DNA of 64,000 nt from Aradus depressus. Its lineage: Eukaryota > Arthropoda > Insecta > Hemiptera > Aradidae. Below the pieces are notes generated by a model that made no database searches, had not been told where the DNA came from, and saw only the letters and a list, made by a program, of their open reading frames with translations. A program made the position numbers and the translations under genes. The stretch covers positions 21,852,480-21,916,479 of the forward strand of contig OY759218.1 of NCBI GenBank assembly GCA_963662175.1, read 5' to 3'. Shown here in pieces: positions 11,601-19,384 of the stretch (position 1 is its first letter; each line of letters starts with the position of its first letter).

Positions 11601-12789
11601 CCCTTCCTCAGGTCACAATGTGCGGAATATGTAAAAAAAAAAATATATAGTTATTATAAAAATAATAATAAGACACAAATAAAATAAATGAGTAGATAAC
11701 TAAAGAAAATAATATTAGTGATGAAAATATTAAGTAAAAGGTAATTTCGATAATCCTTATAGGAGAATATCTATGGACGTATTCTGCCAAAAATTTATCT
11801 GTATAGGTGAATCAGTTTGAAGAGGGGAAATAGACGGTGGAGAAGGTTTAATGGGAAGTTGAGTACTTTCTCGTTGGAAACTATTTGTTGAGTTGGTTGA
11901 CATCGATGAAAGTTCTCTTCGCCTTGTTAGCTGGCGTTAGTCTCGTGGTATCTGGACACCTTTTGTAACTGAGTGTACACTCCACGTCATCTGGCATCTA
12001 GTCAACTTGTAGTGGTCTCAGAGGGGACACTTTTTCCTGTCTGATATTTACTTTTTATTTAATTTCATGATAATTAATGAAAAAATATATTTCATTTTTT
12101 ATCCTTTAATTTAAAATAAAAATGTATTCGGTGAATCACTTGCACTACATATAATTTTTGATGAAATATTCGTGTTCTACTTCAAAAATAGTAGTGTATA
12201 AATTTTCAGAGATTTACGATAGACAGTTTCATAGTTATAGAACAAAAACCCGAAACATCACTAAACGCCATTCAAAATACACGGAAAATTTGATTCCTCT
12301 GCCGGCACGTGTTAAATCATTTATTATGGGTCCGGAATAATGCCAATCGTATTTTTTTATCATGTTGATCGAGATTTTTGGGTGAGAGCGTTACAATTTG
12401 AACCTTGCATTATTAACGACCACCCTATTGAATATTCTTTATTAACCTGAAACCAATAAAACCCTATTATTTTTTAAAATTACCTAATGTACAGACAATT
12501 TAATTTATAAAAATGATTGGTGATGGGGAAGTATACTGAATGTGATTAATTTCTTTCAGCACTTCTGGTGTCCATTTTCCCGGACACTTGGCAAGCTCCC
12601 TTTGCCCACTGCTACTTCTTCCGTTACTTAGGACTTGCCGTTGCTTTCGGCACTCATGGCCTCCTCTGTAACTGGGTGAAACTCTACGGTCTTGCTGCAG
12701 CCATGATCATCGCCATTACACCATATACTTGGCTAGAAATCAAGCATGAATCAAGAAAAAAATTTAAATGTCAACTGTCAAGCTTATAA
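2407..12789 (+). CDS. UNC93-like multi-pass membrane protein, five-exon gene model
   Basis: Model: join(2407..2652, 4876..6078, 7041..7170, 8928..9065, 12560..12789), 648 aa. The product is a major-facilitator-fold protein of the UNC93 family. Worm UNC-93 is a subunit of a two-pore potassium channel complex and mammalian UNC93B1 escorts Toll-like receptors; insect members of this family are poorly characterised, so the substrate or partner here is unknown. About 12 hydrophobic segments can be seen, at roughly aa 158-178, 202-221, 233-252, 259-279, 328-343, 406-426 and 462-476, with the rest in exons 3-5. The family hallmarks are the extracellular loop NGERICGSDACP (about aa 365), GLEQGFMYSDFTK, and WGVCNAIWDTLSF. 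All introns are GT-AG: donors GTAGAC 2653, GTACAA 6079, GTGACA 7171, GTAAGT 9066; acceptors CAG ending at 4875, 7040, 8927 and 12559. No stop or frameshift interrupts the model, so the gene looks intact. Confidence 0.88.
2755..3371 (+). pseudogene. hAT transposon remnant: C-terminal dimerisation domain
   Basis: A frame at 3135-3371 encodes a protein tail containing TAERSFSKLKIIKN, the conserved start of the hAT C-terminal dimerisation region as found in ZMYM1-like insect transposases. This is followed by QERLDALSILYIEAD, and it ends FNASKSRKSHFNK before TAA. The residues before it (LCLMVSNC) match the usual hydrophobic lead-in. No DDE core remains. The A/T-rich sequence CAGTTCCCGATTAGCCCAT near 2755 may be the other end of the element. 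Two related tails occur at 25720 and 59440. Confidence 0.75.
3597..3672 (+). repeat. Decayed Penelope-like terminal fragment
   Basis: The run GAAAACTGGTTCTGGTTATA, followed by a decayed AAAGACAACGTCTTGTTTTA, matches the better-preserved units at 41738 and 43161 (GAAAACCGGTTCTGGT...). The upstream CTGATGA core is no longer recognisable. Confidence 0.45.
3750..3918 (-). repeat. SINE-A copy, 3' half (split by MITE 3919-4496)
   Basis: Read on the - strand this carries the SINE-A landmarks: GTCAGGTACTCGTTAAAGA (near 3868), GGTAGGCAAAATTTAGAACT and GATATGACCTCGAAGTTAAA. The copy stops at TTA 3916-3918, where the Harbinger-type MITE begins, and resumes at 4497. Confidence 0.8.
3919..4496 (-). mobile_element. 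PIF/Harbinger-type MITE carrying an ORF
   Basis: The ends CCCTACGGTTACT (3919) and AGTAACCGTAGCC (ending 4496) are inverted, and a TTA target duplication flanks them at 3916-3918 and 4497-4499. The inverted repeat continues imperfectly for about 40 bp with several CTGACGA motifs. The element sits inside a SINE-A copy, whose two halves resume exactly at the TTA, so it is younger than that SINE. The 3-bp TTA duplication is typical of PIF/Harbinger; that assignment is inference. It holds the 123-codon frame described separately. Confidence 0.8.
4010..4381 (-). CDS. 123-codon ORF inside the Harbinger-type MITE
   Basis: The frame begins with a true ATG at 4381 (MDELDEFYFLESLNEVIVL) and runs to a stop at 4010. 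The acidic, leucine-rich start and the position inside an element with TTA duplications suggest the N-terminal part of a Harbinger-family protein, but no diagnostic motif is visible and no DDE region follows. The C-terminal third, Lys/Thr-rich and ending at the inverted repeat, probably is read-through into the element's end. Confidence 0.4.
   Translation of the reverse strand: MDELDEFYFLESLNEVIVLIGGKTEHVNQLFFSRDDKGEFKMLFQKNISVMIICVSHIPQTPVPVHKTYQFIVIHGEITKSLKTQRTKTPKTDAGRTKKSNLFEPSTGSDDVVHVLTCSSLPV
4497..4590 (-). repeat. SINE-A copy, tRNA-like head (continuation of 3750-3918)
   Basis: On the - strand this reads GCGGTAGCTCAGAGCGGTAG (A-box-like), then GAGCTCAATATCGTGGATAC and CCCGGCCGAGGCCCTTAG, the B-box region and post-tRNA joint of SINE-A. 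It is a transposon head, not a tRNA gene. Confidence 0.8.
4876..6078 (+). CDS. Main exon of the UNC93-like protein (aa 83-483 of the model)
   Basis: There are 401 codons in one frame, from the acceptor CAG at 4873-4875 to AAG|GTACAA. The first ~75 residues are Ser/Arg-rich and polar. Then come hydrophobic segments starting NFAALCLGHAMVTAAFVPLF, a long cytoplasmic loop with an acidic TEQEEDEVE cluster, the cysteine-containing loop NGERICGSDACP, and LEQGFMYSDF. An in-frame ATG at 4996 is the alternative start if the inferred upstream exon is not used. Codon usage and base composition are clearly less AT-rich than the flanks. Reading past the donor meets a stop at 6157 after non-homologous residues, which supports splicing at 6079. 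Confidence 0.93.
6079..7040 (+). other. Intron 2 of the UNC93-like gene
   Basis: It is AT-rich. At about 6588-6612 lies GGACTTTCTTATACCAACCA, one end of the small MITE also seen at 44330-44508. Nothing else is recognised. Confidence 0.75.
7041..7170 (+). CDS. UNC93-like exon 3
   Basis: The exon begins after TTTTTTCAG and opens in phase 0. It encodes SYVACALGITDISLVFLTLG followed by LLESVAACTLSLLLQ, which are two membrane segments continuing directly from MYSDFTK of the previous exon. It ends ATCG|GTGACA, leaving one base (G) for a split codon. Confidence 0.92.
7440..7760 (+). repeat. Anonymous dispersed repeat, related to 46040-46260
   Basis: Both places share, in the same order, ACATTTT.GGG..GTTTTC, GAATGTGC.TTT.AGTTTTCTC and CATAAATATAA, and end with a cytosine-poor GAAGTAAA.TGGT block. 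A weaker relative may lie near 42780-42910. I cannot assign it to a family. Confidence 0.5.
7836..8260. mobile_element. Foldback (inverted-repeat) element in intron 3
   Basis: The arms, about 7836-7950 and 8144-8260, are inverted copies of each other. Both carry ACAAGGAAGTACAACATCACT, then AACCTCACTCACACTCATCC, CTCTTCCTGTTTCTAA and CTTGAAATGAGCTTT. About 190 bp of unrelated sequence separates them. No clear target duplication or ORF is seen, so the superfamily is unknown. Confidence 0.8.
8380..8700 (-). pseudogene. LINE fragment, C-terminal end of a reverse-transcriptase ORF
   Basis: On the - strand, spread over frames, one reads NRIRDLYGEFDL...VIKQARL, then GKRKT/RPRLRWLD-like and IRGWREKVLDRRRIVTKARV. 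This is the usual tail of non-LTR retrotransposon proteins, where a ...WLGHVERM region is followed by GRPR.RWLDD..DLR..G.R.WR...DR. Frameshifts break it, and no catalytic region remains. It is antisense to the UNC93-like gene. Confidence 0.7.
8928..9065 (+). CDS. UNC93-like exon 4
   Basis: It joins the G left over from exon 3 and reads AVGFIFQSCLLLVLLVW, then PSKEDPALFFVV and PAAWGVCNAIWDTLSF. The last block is the best-conserved UNC93 C-terminal motif. The acceptor is a tandem CAGCAG, ending at 8927 or 8930. Both choices keep the frame and differ by one residue (AV versus V). It ends TTTTT|GTAAGT, leaving one T. Confidence 0.92.
9246..9663 (+). repeat. R1 repeat copy, first part (interrupted at 9663)
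   Basis: This is one of the fullest copies of the abundant R1 repeat. It has the CTTCCCCAGCTAAACGAAG end, then GAATTTCATGTTTTCCGACC, TCTGTGAACACGATAACTCC, GAATGTATCGACACGAA, and CTCTAATAACTGCCGACG before the Harbinger insertion. It continues at 10848. Confidence 0.8.
9664..10847 (-). mobile_element. PIF/Harbinger transposon, nearly complete, inside an R1 copy
   Basis: The ends are GGTGAAGTGAT (9666) and its inverse ATCACTTCACC (ending 10847). The R1 target sequence resumes with TAATG on both sides, which reads as a TAA duplication or as 5-bp TAATG. Both halves of the R1 repeat rejoin in register. The element encodes a HARBI1-like transposase on the - strand, broken by a frameshift. Confidence 0.85.
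9740..10810 (-). pseudogene. HARBI1-like DDE transposase, frameshifted
   Basis: The upstream frame (to 10251) gives the N-terminal part, with RERRAYGERRV, ALSPRQRMEIFLRYM and NRSTVCKNINYVMDC. The downstream frame gives VNWQTRFNLPSVVGALDCTH, GSVHDARIW, LLGDSGYG and IIIERTFGQLKRWG. The residues expected to bind metal are visible: D in GALDCTH, D in GSVHDARIW, and E in IIIERTFG. The two frames meet at a run of six T on the + strand (10316-10321, A6 on the coding strand), where a one-base slip explains the break. After GQLKRWG the similarity fades. Family function is cut-and-paste transposition; here it is inactive. Confidence 0.85.
10848..11095 (+). repeat. R1 repeat copy, second part
   Basis: It resumes at TAATGAATGTATCAATATGA, continues through a second CCCAATAACTGCCGTTGTAA, and ends with TCATTCTGGGGAAGTACATT and GCCGGTGAATCACCGACA, the 3' signature of R1. 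Confidence 0.8.
11400..11640 (-). repeat. Decayed Penelope-like terminal region
   Basis: Reading the - strand from 11611 gives CTGAGGAAGGGACTTAAGAA followed by CGTCCCAAAATG. This aligns in order with the better-preserved motif at 52329-52359, and the flanks (CACAATGTGCG on one side, an AT-rich stretch on the other) match too. The GAAA box has decayed to CAAAA. Confidence 0.5.
12560..12789 (+). CDS. UNC93-like last exon
   Basis: It opens after TTCTTTCAG, completes a TCA codon with the T from exon 4, and encodes SLLVSIFPDTWQAPFAHCYF, then YLGLAVAFGTHGLLCNW and LAAAMIIAITPYTWLEI, the final membrane segments. A short basic tail (HESRKKFKC) precedes TAA at 12787-12789. Confidence 0.92.
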
Positions 12790-13210
12790 ATGCTCACTTT
12801 AAGTATTATATTAGTTATATGTTGGTCCACTTTCTCATAAAAAGTAGACTTATATCAGTATATCTATGTCTTTCTGTGTATTTAAGTGTACCCTCTGACT
12901 AACCTCTCATTGAAATCCAATTTTAGATGTCAGTTTAACATTTTGTCCTATATTCATCACTTTAGTTCACAAAAAATCTTCTTAATGTCTATTACTCAAC
13001 AACTTAAAATATGACAATATACAGTAGTAATATGCGTTTAGTAATAAATAAGTCTAAGACTTTAACGGCCTAAAAAAAAATGTTTTCTGTTTGAATGTAT
13101 ACTGCTTTAGTAGTGATATGTAGGAATGGATTTATAAATCATGTTTGTCTGAAATTTTCGGTCAGCAATATTACACAATACTTCTTTATAAGCTGAATAA
13201 AAGTGATTTA
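12790..13210 (+). other. Probable 3' UTR of the UNC93-like gene, AATAAA at 13196
   Basis: It is AT-rich and lacks repeats. AATAAA at 13196-13201 is a plausible poly(A) signal about 400 bases past the stop. There is another AATAAA at 13041, so the real 3' end is uncertain. Confidence 0.5.
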
Positions 13211-13211
13211 A

Positions 13212-13274
13212 TTCACAACCTGTTTTGCATTTTCTGTACCATCAGGTTGAAAAAAATGCGAAACCGGTTGTGAA
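13212..13274. repeat. 63-bp imperfect palindrome, Penelope-like terminal remnant
   Basis: TTCACAACCTGTTTTGCAT (13212) is mirrored by ATGCGAAACCGGTTGTGAA (ending 13274). The right half contains CATCAGGTTGAAA and GCGAAACCGG, resembling the GAAACCGG box of the hammerhead-like units elsewhere. It begins right after the candidate poly(A) signal. Confidence 0.5.
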
Positions 13275-13410
13275 ATAAAATATTTCTAAACAGGAAGACA
13301 TTCCCTTCTATTCATTTTATGTTTTATTTTAGTTTTGCGGTCTTTAATTGAAATCTGCTTATCAACCGGTCATTAAGATCTATAGAAACTACCACCATTA
13401 ATCATGCATG

Positions 13411-13450
13411 CTCCGATGATTTAGTCTACCTGTAGACTAAATCATCGGAG
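13411..13450. repeat. Perfect 19-bp hairpin with a 2-base loop
   Basis: CTCCGATGATTTAGTCTAC (13411-13429) is followed by CT and then by the exact reverse complement, GTAGACTAAATCATCGGAG (13432-13450). It lies between the gene's 3' end and the tandem satellite. No T-run follows. Function is unknown. Confidence 0.95.
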
Positions 13451-13476
13451 ATTGTTATTCATTTCTGCTTGTGGAA

Positions 13477-14211
13477 CGACTTGTTTTCAGGCACAGTTCA
13501 GGAATTGTTGACATAATTTTTTCTCTTCATGCTTACTGTTTGTCGTGTTCGCTACAATAACATTCAGTTTTGCTTGATATCACTTCTATGTGAATATGTT
13601 GCTAGAAACGTTAAACAACTTGTTTTCAGGCACAGTTCAGGAACTGTTGACATAATTTTTTCTCTTCATGCTTACTGTTTGTCGTGCTCGCTACAATAAC
13701 ATTCAGTTTTGCTTGATATCACTTCTATGTGAATATGTTGCTAGAAACGTTAAACGACTTGTTTTCAGGCACAGTTCAGGAACTGTTGACATAATTTTTT
13801 CTCTTCATGCTTACTGTTTGTCGTGCTCGCTACAATAACATTCATTTTTGCTTGATGTCACTTCTATGTGAATATGTTGCTAAAAACGTTAAACGACTTG
13901 TTTCCCGGGGAACAGTTCAGGAATTGTTGACATAATTTTTTCTCTTCATGTTTACTGTTTGTCGTGCTCGCTACAATAACATTCATTTTTGCTTGATGTC
14001 ACTTCTATGTGAATATGTTGCTAAAACGTTAAACGACTTGTTTCCAGAGCACAGTTCAGGAATTGTTGACTTAATTTTTTCTCTTCATGCTTACTGTTTG
14101 TCATGCTCGCTACAATAACATTCATTTTTGCTTGATGTCACTTATATGTGAATATGTTGCTAGAAACGTTAAAAGACTTGTTTCCCAGGGGAACAGTTCA
14201 GGAATTGTTGA
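13477..14211 (+). repeat. 139-140 bp tandem satellite, about 5.3 units
   Basis: Units begin CGACTTGTTTTCAGGCACAG or close variants at 13477, 13616, 13755, 13894, 14034 and 14174, so the period is 139, 139, 139, 140, 140. Each carries TGTTGACATAATTTTTTCTC, TTACTGTTTGTCGTGCTCGC and GTGAATATGTTGCTA. Divergence between units is a few percent. The last unit breaks off after GGAATTGTTGACA. Confidence 0.95.
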
Positions 14212-15280
14212 CAATTTTGTCGCGTCTGTTGCTTGACGTCAGTCATCACTCCGTACACTGTACTTGTACACTGTACAAGACTTACCATGCTACTCAACCT
14301 CAGAGAAAGTACAAATCTTCAGCCTTAGGTCATGGTTTTTTTTTATTTTATTTTTTTTTCTTTCCCTACAAATTCGGGTATCATATTAAACTTTACAACG
14401 AGAATGAAATATTATTCATTTAATTTAACGGAAAGAAAAAAAAAATAAAAAATAAATCTTCCAAAAGGCCTCTTGAACAATTTCTTTGATTGCACATTAG
14501 TAAACCATTTTAATAAATATACAATATTTTTATACACCGATAGGAAATAGTCTTATTAATTCTTTTTGTTAATAATAAATATATGTATATTTATATAAGA
14601 AAAATAAAAAAAAATATGTCCTCTCCAAAAGGCCTAAATTTAATCAAACATATCGTTGTACTGAGTATATTTAGGTGACTGTGTACTTCCTATCGTCTGT
14701 ACGTACTATGTATGTGTAAATTGTATTTAATGTTATTTTTAAATATATAAATTATTTATTAAAAAATAAAAATAAAAACTAATTTTACCGACGACAAAAT
14801 AAAGTTGTTACATCGTTATGCCTTTTATTTACATATTTTTATATTTATTATTAATTTTTTTATATTTTATTTAGTATTGTTGGAGGATCATTTTTCTAAG
14901 CATTTATATAATGTTCTATTTTGTATACATACTCTTCATGTTTTGTATGTTTATAGAATTTTTTATTTTATATATTTTAGTTTAGTGTTTTATATTTTTA
15001 ATAAGTTAGGTAAAATTCAAGTGTTTATTTTATAATTGTGTGTTCTTTGCTAACTAATACCTTTATATATCTAAAAATAAAATGATTTATTGTGTCTGAA
15101 TGTATAACAAATTTTAATTATTTTCATAAATACAAAACAAAAAAATTAATTATATATGTGACAGAAGGGGAATATTTGGTAAGGTTGTTAAAATTACTTT
15201 TCTGCTAGGTAATGCTTCATGTTTCAATAGTGGACATTTTAATATTTGGTCTGGTAATAATATACCATTTAATACTCTAT
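14212..15280. other. AT-rich DNA, nothing recognised
   Basis: Long A/T runs and TATATA stretches; open frames here are low in complexity. CCAAAAGGCCT occurs at 14461 and again near 14626 in similar surroundings, suggesting an old local duplication. Confidence 0.5.
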
Positions 15281-15284
15281 GGTG

Positions 15285-15710
15285 TATATAAGACACTTTA
15301 GTGTATAAATAATAAAATATAATGAACATTAGACGCTATAACGCCTATGTAATACACTATAATGTATAATATAATTATAGACTATAGTGTGTAATATACC
15401 TTATGTTAAATTATAATACACGACAGGGTGTATAATATACTTTAGCGTATATAAGACACTATAGTATGTGTATATAATAAACTATAGCGTATATCTGACG
15501 CTATAAGCATATTTAATGCCCTGTAGTGTATAATATACCTTATATATTAGTGTGTGTACATAAGTCACTATAGTGTATATATATGTATATATTAAACTTC
15601 AATGTATAATATACCCTATATTACATTATTATATATGACATCGCGTATATAATATTTTGTAACGTATATAAGACACTATAGTGTGTGTTTATAATAAACT
15701 ATAGAGTATA
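15285..15710. repeat. Irregular minisatellite of ACTATAGTGTATA-type units
   Basis: Variants of GTATATAAGACACTATAGTG and ATAATATAC(T/C)TTA.CGTATA alternate irregularly over about 420 bp. The array continues for a few bases beyond the foldback element (GGCGCTATAAT at 16347), so that element landed inside it. Confidence 0.8.
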
Positions 15711-16341
15711 CAGGGTGGCCCAGATAAGCGGGCCACAACTGAAATAACTCCTAAACGGTTAGAGATATCAAAATTGTGCATGGAACTAAAGTTGTAGCAC
15801 TCGCCGAGAACTATAGTAAAGACATAAATGACCCTTTTAATGGCTCAAATAGCCCTTCGAAGGGCGGGGTTCCCTTTTGACCCTTAAGTTTCATTACATT
15901 TTGTTAAAGTACTAAAGAAACAAGGAATAACTGTGCAAATAAATTTTTGATACGTCAAGTAGTTCTCGGAAAAAAAACGTTTAAAGTTGCACATTTTTCT
16001 TTTTCTGAAGTTATTAAATTCCAACTAACTTCAGAATAAGAAAAACGTGCAACTTTAAACGTTTTTTTTCCGAGAACTACTAGACGTATCAAAAATCTGT
16101 TTGCACAGTTCTTCTTTGTTTCTTTAGTACTTTAATAAAATGTAATGAAACTTAAGGGTCAAAAGGGAACCCCGCCCTTCGAAGGGCTATTTGAGCCATT
16201 AAAAGGGTCATTTTTGTCTTTTCTAGGACGCCATACTATAGCACTCGGCGAGTGCTACAACTTTAGTTCCATGCACAATTTTGATATCTCTAGCCGTTTA
16301 GGAGTTATTTCACTTGTGGCCCGCTTATCTGGGCCACCCTG
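15711..16341. mobile_element. Near-perfect 631-bp foldback element, TA target
   Basis: Left end CAGGGTGGCCCAGATAAGCG, right end its inverse, each flanked by TA (15709-15710, 16342-16343). The two arms, about 290 bp each, match almost base for base, including AGGGCGGGGTTCCCTTTTGA and CGGAAAAAAAACGTTTAAAG. They differ by a few substitutions and indels. Only about 30 bp of spacer lies at the centre (around 16010-16030). It has no transposase. The TA duplication points to a Tc1/mariner-type mobiliser (inference). Confidence 0.92.
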
Positions 16342-16379
16342 TATATGGCGCTATAATTAACATCAAATAATTTTTAGCC

Positions 16380-16570
16380 CACTTGGCTACTGGAGAAAGG
16401 GTGTCAGACAAGTGTTCTAAGAAACCCTAATAATTGCCTGTGTAATGACGTATCGGACCCAATAAAGACGACACCTGATCCATAAATTGATTTCAGAGGG
16501 AGAGATCGAAAATTTCGTTGATCAATTTGAGCTTGGGATGTACATTATTGGTGACTTACCTACTTCTTTT
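16380..16570 (+). repeat. Degenerate R1 copy
   Basis: Decayed R1 landmarks can be read in order: TTTTTAGCCCACTTGGC, CCCTAATAATTGCC.GTGTAATG, CAGAGGGAGAGATCGAAAA, and GGGATGTACATTATTGGTGA. Confidence 0.6.
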
Positions 16571-17640
16571 TAGTGTTTCGTGCCAAAATTATCAAAACGA
16601 AACACGTATGGAATCACTTCCGTCCGTCTTCACAGGCAATTTTCTTTCAAACTATTCGACGTAAAAATTTGAAATTTAACACAGAGATAGTGTGGTGGCC
16701 CAATTATAGACGTGAAGTATAAAAAGTTGAATTTTGATTCTGGGAGTTAATTTCAGAGGTAAATTTGGAAATTGAAAAAAACCCATTTTTTCAAGGTAGG
16801 GGTGTCATGAAAGCTTATTGAAGCATGAATTCAACAATATATATGATGTATATTTTTAATACATTATTTTAAACATTTTTCGGTAAAAACTCTTAAAAAT
16901 TGCTGTCTCCCACCCTTATCACCAAAAGGATCGCTCAGAAAAATCTGAAAAAAAATCATGAACATTGAGAATTAGGTGTAGATTGAGCCAAAATTATCAG
17001 GATTGAAAAATTTTAGCGCAATCAATTGTTATAAACAATTTAATTGTTTATTTCCTTATAACTGCTGAACCATTGGTTTAACTATTAATAATTGAAGTCG
17101 GCTGATGGCACGGAACACTAATTGTGCAAGTATAGTTTGCACTTGACAATTTTTTTTTTCTTCAGATAAATAATACATTGTCATTTTTTAAAAGTTAGAT
17201 GACTGAGAAGAAGTACCATAATAAATTATATGAAGTTAAGGCAATATAAGACTTGGAGTGAGTGCGATATGCCTCAGTAGAGAGTTTATTCGTCAAGAAA
17301 ACACTTTCTTATTGTTTCGAAGTTAAGGTCGTTGAAGTGTTTAGAAGGGAGAAAACTGGAGCAAACTCGAGTTGAAGGCTAAACAGGAGCCAGTGCATGC
17401 CGTGCCGTCCTGTCCCGCTACCTTCCATACTAACATGTGAAAGTGTTTCTATAGTTTTCGCTTAGTTCTAATGCAACTATTCATTCATGTTTGCCCATAT
17501 CCTGTTGCACTCTCATATTTTTTACATCTAATTTTATTTTTAATAAGATATGTAAATACTAAAAAAGCAGGTGTGCTTCATCCACATAAGCGCTCGGTTG
17601 AAGTGAAACTTCTTTTGTCTTCATTACCATGCAAATTAAA
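16571..17640. other. No gene; unassigned AT-rich sequence
   Basis: The pieces near 16620-16760 (CGTCCGTCTTCACAGGCA, AAATTTGAAATTTAACACAG) have the wording of an anonymous dispersed repeat, but I found no second copy in the window. The open frame at 17471 is not protein-like. Confidence 0.4.
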
Positions 17641-17655
17641 TAAACAAATTAATAA

Positions 17656-17674
<19 letters not shown>

Positions 17675-17690
<16 letters not shown>

Positions 17691-17724
17691 TTATGACTCA
17701 TGCCCGGGCTTTGACTAAGAGGTC
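17675..17724 (-). repeat. SINE-A copy, 3' tail end (split by SINE-B)
   Basis: It begins with an AGTTAGTTAGTTATTATGAC tail and CATGCCCGGGCTTTGACTAA. It is interrupted at 17724 and resumes at 17936. The tail is a TTAG-type repeat (GTTA here), differing from the TTAGG tails of other copies. Confidence 0.85.
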
Positions 17725-17935
17725 GGGGGCCATGGTGGCCGTGCGGGCTAGAGAGTAGGGCTTTAGTCGCATGGTCTCACCATGGTTTGCTGGTTCGAAT
17801 CCCGTCCTGGAGTGAGTTTTATTTCGTAGATAAAACTCCCTCCCGGGGCCATGGAAGTAGGTAGTAAATAACTAGATATAACACATTGACATGGCTAATA
17901 TGCACCGTACATAAAGCAAAAAAAAAAAAAAAAAA
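17725..17935 (+). mobile_element. SINE-B: second tRNA-like SINE with poly(A), nested in SINE-A
   Basis: A tRNA-like head (A-box-like GTGCGGGCTAGAGAGTAGGG, B-box GGTTCGAATCCCG near 17791) is followed by an unrelated body and an 18-base A tail (17918-17935). It is flanked by CTAAGAGGTC (17715-17724) and CTACGAGGTC (17936-17945), a 10-bp target duplication with one mismatch. SINE-A sequence rejoins in register. This is the only copy of this family that I see in the window. Confidence 0.85.
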
Positions 17936-18215
17936 CTACGAGGTCATATCGCCTACTACCAGAGCGCTCTTTCGTCACTCTGGTGGACATGAGCCCGACT
18001 CTACTGTGGGAGTCCTAAATTTTGCCTACCCTACATTTTTATTCACCTAGGGCAGGGGTCTTTAACGAGTACCTGACATCGTACAGGCTCGGGACCATTT
18101 CTTAACATCCCATCAGAAGACACCGTGCTTAAGTTTATTTTACCTCCCAGATGAAATAAACTAAGGGCCTCGGCCGGGTTTCGAACCCACGACCTTGAAC
18201 TCAGAAGGGGGGGGT
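17936..18215 (-). repeat. SINE-A copy, main body (continuation of 17675-17724)
   Basis: On the - strand: GTTCGAAACCCGGCCGAGGC (B box region), CTTAGTTTATTTCATCTGGG, GTCAGGTACTCGTTAAAGAC and GTAGGCAAAATTTAGGACTC. The extreme tRNA-like 5' end is replaced by a G/C run at 18207-18221. Confidence 0.88.
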
Positions 18216-18589
18216 CCCCCCTGGGTCGTCTAGGAACCTGTAACTTCACGTGTAACAAGTTTACACGTGTAAATTGTTTTAAATTAATTTTGAATACAAT
18301 AATTTTAATCAATAAGATATCAATAATTTTAATTATTTCAAAATGTAAATAGAGCGTAATTATGAAAAATTTCGTTTATGTTGACGTTCTTGTAGCTGTA
18401 TTTGCTTTTGTCTTGCACGGAATTGTCGAACACATTCCGCTGAAGTTTTTGGCATTTTTAACTTTAGTAGTAATGGGAAGTGTAGGGGAAGTTGTGCAAT
18501 TCGAAGTTGTTTTCACAGCAATTTAATATTTTTTCTGACCTCCTGATTCCATGAAGAAAAAAAAGAATGGTTAATTAGTCATCCCTCTA

Positions 18590-19080
18590 ATCGTTTTGGC
18601 TGAAAATCATTAATTAGTTGATTTACTCAAGGATTTATGCATTCTTATGATTCTGTTCAGAGTCATTAGTTTTTGAGTCGAGCCTCCCCCCAGAATGTCA
18701 TGTCGATACGTTTATTACATCGGCAGTTATTAGGAGCCCCCTCTGATCCCCCTCTTCCCCTTGGCCAATTTTACAAAAAAAAAAAAAAAATACCTTATGG
18801 GGTATTGAATTTGAAAATCAAATTTCGCACCAATAAACTCATTACATCGACAGTTATTGGGGTTTATGAGTTGAGCCCCTCTGACCTCCTTCCCTTCTGC
18901 CGATTCCGCTGAAAATTGATAAGTGTCGTCCTTATGGGGTTTTGAATATGAAATTTTGTCTCGATAAATTCATTACAACGGCAGTTATTAGAGCTTTTAT
19001 GTCAAGCCTTTCCCCTAATCCCCCCACCAATTTGGTCGATTTGGCTGAAAAACTATAGATGGAGGTTGAACATGCGAAAT
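18590..19080 (-). repeat. R1 repeat, antisense, with internal repeats
   Basis: The unit (CGATA)CATT(CA)TTACATCGGCAGTTATTAG followed by a GAG(C)CCC.CTGATCCCC pyrimidine block occurs about three times (18705, 18835, 18965), each ending in TTGGC(C/T)GATTT-like sequence. These are R1 internal modules reiterated. Confidence 0.75.
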
Positions 19081-19384
19081 AGCTTTTGCTTTATTTTTAA
19101 GTTTAACAGATGTTTTTTACTTATCCGTACGGGCAGCATTAAGCATGGCAGCATTAGCTTTTTCTCTTCCTTTTAGCTTTTTCTTCTAAAGCATTTCGTT
19201 TCAGTTCTTCTTGAAGCTGGAAATTTTTTTAGCTTGCTCTTCTTCCTCCATTTTTTTTCTTAGCAACTGTTCACTCTAATAATAAAAAAAAAAATTATCA
19301 ATGGAGTATTCAAAGATTGTTAAAACCTAGAGACAAAAAAAACATTAATTGAGGGAGTACCCTTCGTGATAATTTGTGCTATGC

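Larger units (their letters stand above)
9066..12559 (+). other. Intron 4 of the UNC93-like gene
   Basis: The longest intron. It holds an R1 repeat (about 9246-9663 and 10848-11095) split by a PIF/Harbinger transposon (9664-10847), and a decayed Penelope-like terminal region (about 11400-11640). It ends TTCTTTCAG. Confidence 0.85.
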
